Positions 16,542 to 23,304 of a stretch of 29,645 nucleotides of DNA are shown here, piece by piece. The notes under the pieces were generated by a model, which saw only the letters and a program-made list of their open reading frames with translations, did no database searches and had not been told where the DNA came from. Numbering within the stretch: the stretch's first letter is position 1; each line of letters starts with the position of its first letter. The stretch spans positions 1-29,645 of IMG/VR virus record IMGVR_UViG_3300003323_000672. One strand, written 5' to 3'. Made by a program: the position numbers and the translations under genes. This DNA is from a virus.

Positions 16542-16571
16542 AGGGGGCTCGCACACGCGGGCCCCTATTTT
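16542..16571 (+). terminator. Hairpin with T tail upstream of tail-spike gene
   Basis: A 10-bp imperfect stem (AGGGG, one bulged G, CTCGC pairing with GCGGG plus CCCCT, one G-T pair) closes on an ACAC loop and is followed by ATTTT. It resembles the hairpins in the capsid region. It could terminate ejection-gene transcription, or regulate entry into the spike/lysis genes. Confidence 0.55.
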
Positions 16572-16594
16572 CATTCTGACACCGAAAGCTCTCC

Positions 16595-18982
16595 ATGATG
16601 GCAACGGTCAACCTTGCGCCGCTGGCCAAGCAGCGCTTCGTGGACAACAACGGCAACCCGTTGGCCGGCGGAAAGGTCTTCACCTACGCCGCGGGTACCA
16701 CAACCAAGCAGGCCAGCTACACGGACTCAACTGGGAGCACGCCCAACGCCAACCCGGTGCTGCTGGACGCGCGCGGCGAGGCCTCGATCTGGCTCGACCA
16801 GTCGCTCGCCTACAAGGTGGTGATCGCACCGTCGACCGACACCGATCCACCGACGAACCCGATTTGGACGCAGGATGGCATCTCGGCGCCGATCGCGGCG
16901 GCGGCGCTCAATTCCTACATCGCACTGCTTGCCAGCGCTTCCGGTGCGCTGTCGGTGGGCTACGCGCAGTCCGGAACCGGCGCGACGACGACCACTGTTC
17001 AGGCGCGCCTGCAGCGCATCGTCGACATCGTCGATTTCGGCGGGACGCCCGACAACTCGACCGACAACTACACGCCGCTGGTCAATGCGGTGTCGCGCCT
17101 GGCCGCCGGCGGCACCCTGCGCTTTCCGTACATCGCTGGCACCGCGAACATCTACAAGTTCGTGGCGATCTCCGATTACACGAAGTTCAACAACATCGCG
17201 CTCGACGTCGAGGAGGGTGTTCAGCTCACGGCACCAGACGACACGCTGCTGTATACGGGGCTGTCGTCAAGTCGCGTTGTGCGTCCATTCAAGTTGAACA
17301 ACGCAGCTCTATCGACGACCACGTGGGTGAGCGATCGCCGAAATCGTGCGCTCGTGGCCAAGCCGGCCACGCTGAACGGCAACGACGTCGACACCGCCAT
17401 CCTCAAGTCCATCAACTGCACCACGGACCTGCAATCGAAGTTCGTCGCGTGGCCTGCCGGCGATACGTTCACGACCGAGTCGCCGACGTCAGTGGCCGCC
17501 GACAGCGTGACATGGAGCAGCCCGTCGACCGGCAACATGCACGTCTCGATGGCGCGACTGCAGCCCGGCGACGAGCTGAGTTTCTATCCCACCGGCCTGA
17601 GCGGCACGAACGTTTCGATTGTCGCCATGGTGCGGGGCGCCGGCGGCTATGCGGGCTTCTTCACCGGGCCGCTGGACACGGGCGCGGGATCGACGTCGTT
17701 CTCCAAGGCAGTCGGCTCGGGCGCCGTGAGCGGCTCGATCACCGGCTACCCGGGCCAGGGCACCCATGCGAGCTATGCCGGCGCTCGCTCGGTCTGGACG
17801 CTGCGCCTGGTCAGCTGGACGAACTTCGTGGTGCTGTTCAACGGCGTGCAGGTTTCGCAGGGCACGATCCCCGGCGGCTGGATTGAGGAGGGGGGCTTCG
17901 GCTTCTACGTCAACTCGGGCACCGGCGGCGTGACGCTGCAGGACTGGGTGATCCGCCGCAACGTGGCCGATCCCGGCATCAGCCTGCCGCTGACGATCTC
18001 CTGCTTCGGCGACTCCATCACCGCGAGCCGCTACGAGTGCTGGCCGAACTACATGCGCGAGGAGCTCGAGGGCCTTCTCGGCATGCGCGTTCCCGTCATG
18101 GCCAACAACGCCGTCAGCGGCGCCACCGCGGCGCAGCAGTACACGACGATGTCCGGCACCGGTCTCGGGGGCGCCTCGATCGTCGTGATGCTGATCGGCA
18201 CGAACGACATCCAAGCGCTCACCAGCAAGGCCTCTTTCGTCGCGACGCTCACCTCGATCCTGAGCTACTGCACCACCAACAACGCGACGCTCATCCTGGG
18301 CGTGCCGCCGCTGTTCTACACGCAGGCCCAGGCCGGCGCGCGCGGCCAGGCGTCGACGAACTACGAGCAGGGTGCCTACATCCGATCGGCGGTGGCCAAG
18401 TTCTGCGCCGACAACGCGGTCAAGTGCGTGGACCTGAACCAGGCGCTCGGCCCGATCTTGGCCAACTATGTCAACAGCGGCCTGAGCCCGTACTACGGCG
18501 CCGACATCGCCAATGACCCGATGGTCTTCGACAACATCCATCCGAGCCCGGTGATGGAGCGGCTGATCGCGCGCGCGTTCGCCAAGGCGGTGGCCGCGGT
18601 GCTCGCGACGGTCGGCACGCGGGTTCTGCCGGGCGGCATGTACCAGCCGCCGACGAACTTCAGCAACTCGGTGCTCCAGAACAGCTGGGTCTTCACGACC
18701 GAGCGGGGGCGCTGGATGTGCGACGCCGCGGGCAACGTGGAGCTGGCCGGTGTCATCGACAAGGGAACCGGATCGCTGACCAACGGCACCGTGATCATGA
18801 CGCTGCCGCGCAACCTGATCCCTAGGGACACGAAGCGCGTCTGCTGCCCGACGGACGTGCAGGCGTCGCCGTGCTTCCTCTCGGTCGACGTGCCCACCGG
18901 CAACGTCGCGATCCACGGCGTGAATGCCGGCGCGACATACATCTACCTCGACGGGCTGCACTACAGCATTCGCCAGCAATGA
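16595..18982 (+). CDS. Tail spike with SGNH-hydrolase (esterase/deacetylase) domain
   Basis: This 795-aa receptor-binding protein has several regions. The N-terminus (LAPLAKQRFVDNNGNPLAGG, then KVFTYAAGTT and LLDARGEASIWL) is a virion-attachment domain found on many podovirus spikes. A short linker with RLQRIVDIVDFGGTPDN is typical of the junction to β-helix or lectin-like regions. A middle β-sandwich-like region spans about 240-455. The SGNH hydrolase has block I GDSIT (Ser474), block III GTND (Asn537) and block V DNIHPS (Asp646, His649). A short β-rich C-terminal domain follows, possibly for trimerisation. SGNH spike domains usually remove O-acetyl groups from host O-antigen or capsule. The Ser-Asp-His triad is complete, so activity is likely. 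ATG 16595 and 16598 are both possible starts. It precedes the lysis genes. Confidence 0.88.
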   Translation: MMATVNLAPLAKQRFVDNNGNPLAGGKVFTYAAGTTTKQASYTDSTGSTPNANPVLLDARGEASIWLDQSLAYKVVIAPSTDTDPPTNPIWTQDGISAPIAAAALNSYIALLASASGALSVGYAQSGTGATTTTVQARLQRIVDIVDFGGTPDNSTDNYTPLVNAVSRLAAGGTLRFPYIAGTANIYKFVAISDYTKFNNIALDVEEGVQLTAPDDTLLYTGLSSSRVVRPFKLNNAALSTTTWVSDRRNRALVAKPATLNGNDVDTAILKSINCTTDLQSKFVAWPAGDTFTTESPTSVAADSVTWSSPSTGNMHVSMARLQPGDELSFYPTGLSGTNVSIVAMVRGAGGYAGFFTGPLDTGAGSTSFSKAVGSGAVSGSITGYPGQGTHASYAGARSVWTLRLVSWTNFVVLFNGVQVSQGTIPGGWIEEGGFGFYVNSGTGGVTLQDWVIRRNVADPGISLPLTISCFGDSITASRYECWPNYMREELEGLLGMRVPVMANNAVSGATAAQQYTTMSGTGLGGASIVVMLIGTNDIQALTSKASFVATLTSILSYCTTNNATLILGVPPLFYTQAQAGARGQASTNYEQGAYIRSAVAKFCADNAVKCVDLNQALGPILANYVNSGLSPYYGADIANDPMVFDNIHPSPVMERLIARAFAKAVAAVLATVGTRVLPGGMYQPPTNFSNSVLQNSWVFTTERGRWMCDAAGNVELAGVIDKGTGSLTNGTVIMTLPRNLIPRDTKRVCCPTDVQASPCFLSVDVPTGNVAIHGVNAGATYIYLDGLHYSIRQQ

Positions 18983-19260
18983 CCATGGACCACACCACAC
19001 TCGAAGTCGCCCTCGTCGTCTTCAACGTCGTCGTCACCCTGATCGGCGCGCTCGTGGCCTGGTTTGTTCGTTCGCTGATGTCGCGCGTCGACAAGCTCGA
19101 GGAGCAGAACCTTCGGCAGTTGGAGAGCATCTCGGCGCTGCGCACGGACATGCCAACGCACTACGTGCGCCGCGACGACTTCAGCAAGCTCGCTGACGAC
19201 ATCTTCGCCGGCATGCGCCGCATCGAGGACAAGCTCGACAGAAAGGCGGATCGGTCATGA
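18979..19260 (+). CDS. Membrane-anchored coiled-coil lysis-cassette protein
   Basis: The product (93 aa) is translated from ATG 18979, which overlaps the spike stop (ATGA). One N-terminal TM segment (LEVALVVFNVVVTLIGALVAWFV) is followed by a basic residue and a helical, coiled-coil-like tail (SRVDKLEEQNLRQLESISAL, then DDIFAGMRRIEDKLDRKAD). This layout occurs in DUF2730-like phage proteins and in some holin-associated or i-spanin-like proteins. Sitting directly before the endolysin, and overlapping it by four bases, it is probably part of lysis. A spanin role is possible, but no matching outer-membrane spanin lipoprotein is seen within or next to it. Not a typical multi-TM holin. Confidence 0.65.
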   Translation: MTMDHTTLEVALVVFNVVVTLIGALVAWFVRSLMSRVDKLEEQNLRQLESISALRTDMPTHYVRRDDFSKLADDIFAGMRRIEDKLDRKADRS

Positions 19261-19757
19261 ACTTCGATCAGGCATTCGACGCGCTCATCGGCAACGAGGG
19301 CGGCTACAGCTTCGACGCGAACGACCCGGGTGGCGAGACCATGTGGGGCGTAACGGCCCGCGTGGCGCGGCGCAACGGCTACCTCGGCGACATGAAGCTG
19401 CTGCCGCGCGAGACCGCCAAGGGCATCTACGAGCACGAGTACTGGGCGCCCGCGCGCTGCGACGAGCTGCCGGCGGCGCTGCGCTTCCAGATGTTCGACG
19501 CCGCGGTCAACTCCGGGGTGCCGCAGGCGATCCTCTGGCTGCAGCGCGCCGTCGACGTCACCGCCGACTCCTTCATCGGGCCGGCCACGATTGCCGCGGC
19601 CAAGGCGGCCGACCCCATCGTCATCGGGATCCTGTTCGACGCTCAGCGTCTGGACTTCATGACCGACCGCCCGACCTGGGGCGCCTTCGGGCGCGGCTGG
19701 GCCAAGCGCATCGCGCGCAACCTGCGAACTCTCGCCACCGAAAGGCTCGCACCATGA
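19257..19757 (+). CDS. Endolysin, GH108-type lysozyme
   Basis: The product (166 aa) cuts the glycan strands of peptidoglycan at the end of infection. Family hallmarks are the N-terminal FDALIGNEGGYSFDANDPGG, with catalytic Glu14 in NEGGY, followed by TMWGVTARVARRNGY. Downstream is EHEYWAPARCDELPAALRFQMFDAAVN, then a peptidoglycan-binding-like C-terminal helix set (ILWLQRAVDV, DSFIGPATIAAAKA). No signal peptide or signal-anchor is seen, so release depends on the holin encoded next. The start overlaps the previous stop and the stop overlaps the holin start. The length is normal for the family. Confidence 0.93.
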   Translation: MNFDQAFDALIGNEGGYSFDANDPGGETMWGVTARVARRNGYLGDMKLLPRETAKGIYEHEYWAPARCDELPAALRFQMFDAAVNSGVPQAILWLQRAVDVTADSFIGPATIAAAKAADPIVIGILFDAQRLDFMTDRPTWGAFGRGWAKRIARNLRTLATERLAP

Positions 19758-20323
19758 ACTTCAATCTGAAGACCGCACTGGGCACGATCGCGCCGACGCT
19801 GGCCACGATGCTGGGCGGCCCGTTGGCGGGCACCGCCGTCACGGCGCTGGAGAGCGCGCTGGGCCTGGCGCCGGGCAGCGGCCAGGACGCCGTCACGGCG
19901 GCCGTGGCGCAGGGCATGACGCCCGAGACGATCGCCGCGGTGCGCGCCGCCGACCAGAAACACCTCGAGGTCATGGGGCAGCAGGGCATCGATCTGGCCA
20001 AGCTCAACGCCGACTTCACGCAGTCGATGGCCAAGGTCGACGCCGACGACCGCGACAGCGCCCGCAAGCGCGAGATCGCCATCGGCGGCTGGACGACGCC
20101 GGCGCTGGCGTGGCTGGTCGTCGCCGCTTCGATCGGCCTGGGCGCGGCCGTCGTCACGGGCTACGTCTCGAAGGATCCGCAGCTCGCGACCCTCGTGGGC
20201 ACCGTGCTGGGCTACGTCTTCAGCGAGGCCAAGCAGGTGTTGGCGTACTACTTCGGTTCGAGCGCCGGCAGCGCGCGCAAGGATGAGACCATCCAGGCGC
20301 AGGCCAAGGCCGCCGGCGGCTGA
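19754..20323 (+). CDS. Holin, 3-TM family
   Basis: The product (189 aa) starts at ATG 19754, overlapping the endolysin stop (ATGA). The first hydrophobic stretch (GTIAPTLATMLGGPLAGTAVTAL) is followed by a helical hydrophilic segment (AADQKHLEVMGQQGIDLAKL, DDRDSARKREI). Two TM helices follow: TPALAWLVVAASIGLGAAVVTGYV and a segment from TLVGTVLGYVFSE onward. This is the layout of 3-TM holins first described in gene-transfer agents (GTA_holin_3TM type). It would form inner-membrane lesions that let the endolysin out. It is the last gene of the late operon, and its TGA abuts the stop of the opposing lipoprotein gene. Confidence 0.85.
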   Translation: MNFNLKTALGTIAPTLATMLGGPLAGTAVTALESALGLAPGSGQDAVTAAVAQGMTPETIAAVRAADQKHLEVMGQQGIDLAKLNADFTQSMAKVDADDRDSARKREIAIGGWTTPALAWLVVAASIGLGAAVVTGYVSKDPQLATLVGTVLGYVFSEAKQVLAYYFGSSAGSARKDETIQAQAKAAGG

Positions 20324-20998
20324 TCAGCCCGCCTCGACGCGCGCGGCCATCTGCGCGTGCCCCCAGTCGTGCGGGTGCGCGTTGACGTCCGGATTCGAGA
20401 ACTGCGGCCCGCTCGTGTAGTCGGGGTTGCCCGGCGCGCCGGCGATGTCGCCGATGGGCACGAAGCTGCCGCCCGTGCACGCGGCCTGGATGGCCGAATC
20501 GATGGCCGGCGCCGTCCACCAGGTGGACAGGCAGACCACGCGATGCGGGTGCTTGGCCGCCAGCGCCGCCATCAGCCGGCCGTAGGCCGCGCCGTACGTC
20601 GCCGGATCGGTGTGCGAGCCCGCCGCGTTGTCGCCGATCTCCAGCACGACCAGCGTCGAGCTCGTGGTCTTGGCGGCGATGCTCGCGATGACGTCGTCCG
20701 ACGTGGCCGGCAGCCGCTCGATCGGCGAGCCGTCGACTACCGACAGCGTGGCGCCGTAGTGCGCGGCGATCAGGTGCGGGAAGTCGTGCGCGGCGTCGGA
20801 TGCGGCCATGCCCCAGTTGCCGGACCAGTCGTAGACCGGGTTGGCCGACTCGTAGGCCAGGCTGTTGCCCACGACGACCACGCTGGTGACCGCGGGAGCG
20901 GGTGGCGCGGGAACGGGCGCGGGCGCGGGGCTGTCGCCGCCACCACCGCAGGCCGCCAGGAACAGGGCGGCCAGGGCCGCCAGGCGTGTGCTGAGCAT
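20324..20998 (-). CDS. SGNH/GDSL-type hydrolase lipoprotein
   Basis: This 224-aa envelope protein begins with a lipoprotein signal (MLSTRLAALAALFLAAC): n-region Arg5, hydrophobic core, lipobox LAAC with Cys17. A Gly-rich then Pro/Ala-rich tether precedes the enzyme domain. Block I reads VVVVGNSLA (Ser46), with Asn in place of the Asp of GDSL. Block III is EIGDNAA (about 120-126) and block V is DWGHAQ (Asp211, His214), so a Ser-Asp-His triad is available. Asp rather than Ser follows Cys17, which in enterobacteria favours inner-membrane retention. ATG 20998 is chosen for its signal peptide and GGGAGAG. The gene reads against the late operon, as lysogenic-conversion genes do. A role in surface glycan de-esterification or superinfection exclusion is inferred. 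Confidence 0.82.
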   Translation of the reverse strand: MLSTRLAALAALFLAACGGGGDSPAPAPVPAPPAPAVTSVVVVGNSLAYESANPVYDWSGNWGMAASDAAHDFPHLIAAHYGATLSVVDGSPIERLPATSDDVIASIAAKTTSSTLVVLEIGDNAAGSHTDPATYGAAYGRLMAALAAKHPHRVVCLSTWWTAPAIDSAIQAACTGGSFVPIGDIAGAPGNPDYTSGPQFSNPDVNAHPHDWGHAQMAARVEAG

Positions 20999-21003
20999 TC
21001 GTT

Positions 21004-21025
21004 CTCTCCCTTGTGGGCGGGAGAG
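21004..21025 (-). promoter_or_regulatory. Hairpin overlapping lipoprotein ribosome-binding site
   Basis: On the minus strand, CTCTCCC and GGGAGAG form a perfect 7-bp stem around an 8-base loop. The 3' arm is the Shine-Dalgarno sequence itself, ending five bases before the ATG at 20998. Folding would hide the ribosome-binding site. The upstream stop lies only about seven bases away, so translation of the 108-aa gene could open the hairpin (translational coupling). Confidence 0.6.
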
Positions 21026-21032
21026 TAGCCGA

Positions 21033-21359
21033 TCAGGACGCCTGCAGGAAGTCCGCCGCCGGCTCCGCGCCGTGATACACCAGCTCGCCGCGGTCGACGA
21101 ACTGCCCGAAGTTGCGCGCGGCCACGAGCGAGCCCGGGAACTGCCGCGCATAGTGGGCCACGCTCCCGTCTCCCTCGCCCTTGGCCACGCCCCAGCAGCG
21201 CATCAGGTCGGCCGCATCCATCTCGAGGGCGTATGGCGGCAGCGGGATGTCAACCGCGCCGGCCGGGATGTAGAGGTGCGGCAGCTCGTCGATCAGTTCC
21301 AGGTGCTGGCTCGTGATCGCGCGCATGTCGTCGTGGGTGGCAAGGCGGATGGTGGGCAT
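21033..21359 (-). CDS. Hypothetical protein, 108 aa, moron cassette
   Basis: I do not recognise this protein. It is hydrophilic, apparently cytosolic, α/β in character, and opens with MPTIRLATHDDMRAITSQHL. That opening resembles the first strand and helix of GNAT acetyltransferases, but the product is too short and lacks the GxGxG/A acetyl-CoA loop, so I do not call one. Other visible segments are LPHLYIPAGAVDIPLPPYALEM, YARQFPGSLVAARNFGQF and DRGELVYHGAEPAADF. It lies between the 123-aa gene and the lipoprotein gene on the same strand with short gaps, indicating one operon. Its stop is close enough to the downstream hairpin for coupling. Confidence 0.55.
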   Translation of the reverse strand: MPTIRLATHDDMRAITSQHLELIDELPHLYIPAGAVDIPLPPYALEMDAADLMRCWGVAKGEGDGSVAHYARQFPGSLVAARNFGQFVDRGELVYHGAEPAADFLQAS

Positions 21360-21372
21360 GGGGCGATCCGAT

Positions 21373-21744
21373 CTACTTCCCGGCGGCCTGGCTCTCGACG
21401 AACTCGACCCAGCCCTGCACCTTGTCAGGGTTGGCGATCAGCCATGCGCCAACCCTCGACGCCGCATCCTTGGCCCTCGCCCAGCGGCTAATGCCGGCCT
21501 TCTCGAGCACCTCGGCTGCTGCGGCCTCGGTAGCCGGCTTGGCGGCGAGGTATTCGCGCAGGATGCGCGCGATCTCCTCGGGCGGCCCGTCGAACGGAAT
21601 CGGCGCGCCGCGCTCCTCGAAGAATGTGCCCACGTTGCTTACGTGCACGCCTTCGATGTTCGCCTCGAGGTTGCTGCCGGCCGGCACCGAGATGCCTTTG
21701 TCGCAGTCGGTGATCGAGCCACCTTTGATCGTCAATCTGGCCAT
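21373..21744 (-). CDS. Hypothetical protein with β-helix-like N-terminus, 123 aa
   Basis: This is an unrecognised 123-aa protein with two parts. Residues 1-50 (LTIKGGSITDCDKGISVPAGS, then ANIEGVHVSNVGTFFEERG) show the short-strand/turn rhythm of parallel β-helix rungs. Residues 55-123 look helical (PPEEIARILREYLAAKPATEAAAAEVLEKAG, then a Trp-containing segment ending EFVESQAAGK). A GGGAGG ribosome-binding site precedes ATG 21744 and follows closely on the stop of the 47-aa gene. No signal peptide, TM segment or catalytic motif is seen. A structural or protein-binding role in lysogen physiology is possible, but nothing in the sequence fixes it. Confidence 0.55.
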   Translation of the reverse strand: MARLTIKGGSITDCDKGISVPAGSNLEANIEGVHVSNVGTFFEERGAPIPFDGPPEEIARILREYLAAKPATEAAAAEVLEKAGISRWARAKDAASRVGAWLIANPDKVQGWVEFVESQAAGK

Positions 21745-21759
21745 GTGCCCTCCCGATAT

Positions 21760-21903
21760 TCAGCGTGGGTTTTGGCGTAGCTTTTCCTGCCACGCCTTGA
21801 ATCTCACTGCAAGAATACCCTGCTGCATCATCGGGGTATGACCCCCCGAGATTTCGTTCTCTGACTGGCTCATCCTACGATCCACCGCCTTGAGACAGTC
21901 CAT
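21760..21903 (-). CDS. Small hypothetical protein, 47 aa
   Basis: A short reading frame starts at ATG 21903 and ends 15 bases before the ATG of the 123-aa gene, whose ribosome-binding site lies between them. The peptide reads MDCLKAVDRRMSQSENEISG, then a middle with two Met, and a basic helical end (VRFKAWQEKLRQNPR). Composition is protein-like and less GC-biased than the shadows. The frame stays open for about 23 codons upstream (including KFARVHM at the junction) back to a TAG inside the palindrome. The real start could therefore lie upstream at a rare codon, or this could be the end of a degraded gene. No clear Shine-Dalgarno precedes ATG 21903. It would lead the moron operon. Confidence 0.4.
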   Translation of the reverse strand: MDCLKAVDRRMSQSENEISGGHTPMMQQGILAVRFKAWQEKLRQNPR

Positions 21904-21970
21904 GTGAACCCGTGCGAATTTGCCGGCATCCAGACCGGCGGCGTGGGTTTTACATCGACTGAGCCCTGAA

Positions 21971-21989
21971 ACCTACGCCGAGCGTAGGT
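21971..21989. promoter_or_regulatory. Perfect 19-base palindrome upstream of integrase
   Basis: ACCTACGC and GCGTAGGT are exact inverted copies around a CGA centre. The element lies in the divergent gap between the moron operon (-) and integrase (+), 38 bases before the integrase ATG. It is suited as a dimer-binding operator or as part of the attP/recombination region. An intrinsic-terminator role is unlikely, since no T tract follows on either strand. Confidence 0.5.
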
Positions 21990-22026
21990 CGTGGGTGAGA
22001 TTCGAGAGGAATTCAGAGGGGGGAAC

Positions 22027-23304
22027 ATGCAGTTTGACGTGCGCGCCGCCAAGGCGCTGAGGGTCGGGGAACACCTGATTATCCCCGGCGCGCCCGGGCT
22101 GAGATTGGAAGCGACGCAGACGACCCGGACGTTCGTCTACCGCTACAAGAGCCCGCTCGACGGGCGCATGAAGCAGATCAAGATCGGGGCCTGGCCCGCC
22201 ACCAGCGCGGCGCAAGCCGGCGTCGAGTGGGAGAAGCTGCGCGGCGAGCGCGAGCGCGGCGGCTGCCCGGCGACGTCGCGACGCCAGGCGCGTCACATCG
22301 CGGCCGTCGAGAAGCGCCAAGAGCGCGTCGGGCCGGTCGAGACGGTGGGCGAGCTGCTCGACCTCTACGCTGCCGCGGCGGCGTCCAAGCGCGCCGCCAA
22401 GGGGATGGCCGAGCTGGCCGGGGTCTTCCGACGCCACATCACGCCGGCCTTCCGCGCGATGCCACCGGCGCGCGTGACGCGCGCGGTCGCGTTCGACCTC
22501 ATCAATAGCAAGCGCGAGACGCCGGTCGAGGCGGCAAACCTACGCCGGGAGCTGGGCGCCGCGTGGGAATTCGGCCACGACGCCGGGCGCCTGGACGAGG
22601 ACGTGCCCAACTGGTGGCGTCAGGTTCTGCGGGGCAAGCTCAAGAGCAAGGGCCGCAAGATCCGCGGCGAGAACGTTGGCAGCACGAAGCGCGTGCTCTC
22701 GCTCGAGGAGGTCGGCGCGGTGATCCGCTTCCTGCCTGAGACGACGACGCTGGTGTCCGACCTGCTGACGCTGTACCTGTGGACGGGCTGCCGCGGTGCC
22801 GAGCTCGTGCAGATGGAGGGCGCCGAGCTCACGGACGATGCTGGCGTGCTGTGGTGGCGGCTGCCGAAGTCCAAGGTCAAGATGCGCAGCCACGAGCTGG
22901 CCGACGACTTGTGGATCCCGCTGCTGGGCCGAGCGCGCGAGATCGCGCTGCGTCGGCTGGAACGGTTCGGGCTGGGCTACCTGTTCCCGGTGGCGCGCGG
23001 CCGGGCGCCGCACGTCGAGCAGAAGGTGGTCGGGGTGGCCGTCTGGCAACACCACGCGGCGTGCGGCAGCCGGCCAGAGGTGCCGCGCGCGCGCTGGCCG
23101 ATCCCGCACTGGTCGCCGCACGACCTGCGCCGCACGGTGCGCACGCATCTGGCGCGGCTGAAGTGCCCGGGCGATATCGCCGAGGCGGTGCTGGGGCACA
23201 TCGACGTCGACGAGGACGTCTACGATCGCCACGACTACCGCGCGGAGCGGCTGGAGTGGCTCGGCAAGCTCACGGCCGCCTGGGAAGCGGCCGCTCGTCG
23301 CTGA
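22027..23304 (+). CDS. int: Tyrosine-family integrase, P4-like
   Basis: The product (425 aa) mediates site-specific phage integration and excision. The N-terminal arm-type DNA-binding domain (GLRLEATQTTRTFVYRYKSP, then GRMKQIKIGAWPATSAAQA) is of the DUF4102 type found in P4-like integrases. The core-binding helices follow, and then the catalytic domain. Active-site residues are Arg256 in WTGCRGAEL, Lys near LPKSKVKMR (281-285), His365 and Arg368 in SPHDLRRT, His391 in LGHID, and Tyr399 (or Tyr404) in EDVYDRHDY. I chose ATG 22027 over the upstream in-frame start at 21991, because it follows GAGGGGGG by four bases and matches usual family N-termini. The 3' end overlaps the excisionase-like gene by 35 bases tail to tail. 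Catalytically complete. Confidence 0.93.
   Translation: MQFDVRAAKALRVGEHLIIPGAPGLRLEATQTTRTFVYRYKSPLDGRMKQIKIGAWPATSAAQAGVEWEKLRGERERGGCPATSRRQARHIAAVEKRQERVGPVETVGELLDLYAAAAASKRAAKGMAELAGVFRRHITPAFRAMPPARVTRAVAFDLINSKRETPVEAANLRRELGAAWEFGHDAGRLDEDVPNWWRQVLRGKLKSKGRKIRGENVGSTKRVLSLEEVGAVIRFLPETTTLVSDLLTLYLWTGCRGAELVQMEGAELTDDAGVLWWRLPKSKVKMRSHELADDLWIPLLGRAREIALRRLERFGLGYLFPVARGRAPHVEQKVVGVAVWQHHAACGSRPEVPRARWPIPHWSPHDLRRTVRTHLARLKCPGDIAEAVLGHIDVDEDVYDRHDYRAERLEWLGKLTAAWEAAARR

Noticed and set aside
16595-18982. Diversity-generating retroelement target in the spike gene (as in some Bordetella podoviruses)
   Set aside because: No reverse transcriptase, accessory variability gene or template repeat is seen in the window; the spike end has no obvious variable repeat.
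17489-19000. Minus-strand frame of about 500 codons opposite the tail spike
   Set aside because: Shadow of the spike; Arg/Val/His-rich with no family pattern.
20999-21151. 51-residue N-terminal extension of the SGNH lipoprotein
   Set aside because: Arg/Ser-rich and overlapping the 108-aa gene. The internal Met at 20998 has a ribosome-binding site and a perfect lipoprotein signal.
21033-21359. GNAT acetyltransferase for the 108-aa protein
   Set aside because: Only the first strand-like opening matches; the acetyl-CoA loop is missing and the protein is too short.
21832-21848. Short hairpin GGGGT-ATG-ACCCC as terminator or operator
   Set aside because: Five-base stem inside the likely 47-aa gene with no T tract; probably chance in GC-rich codons.
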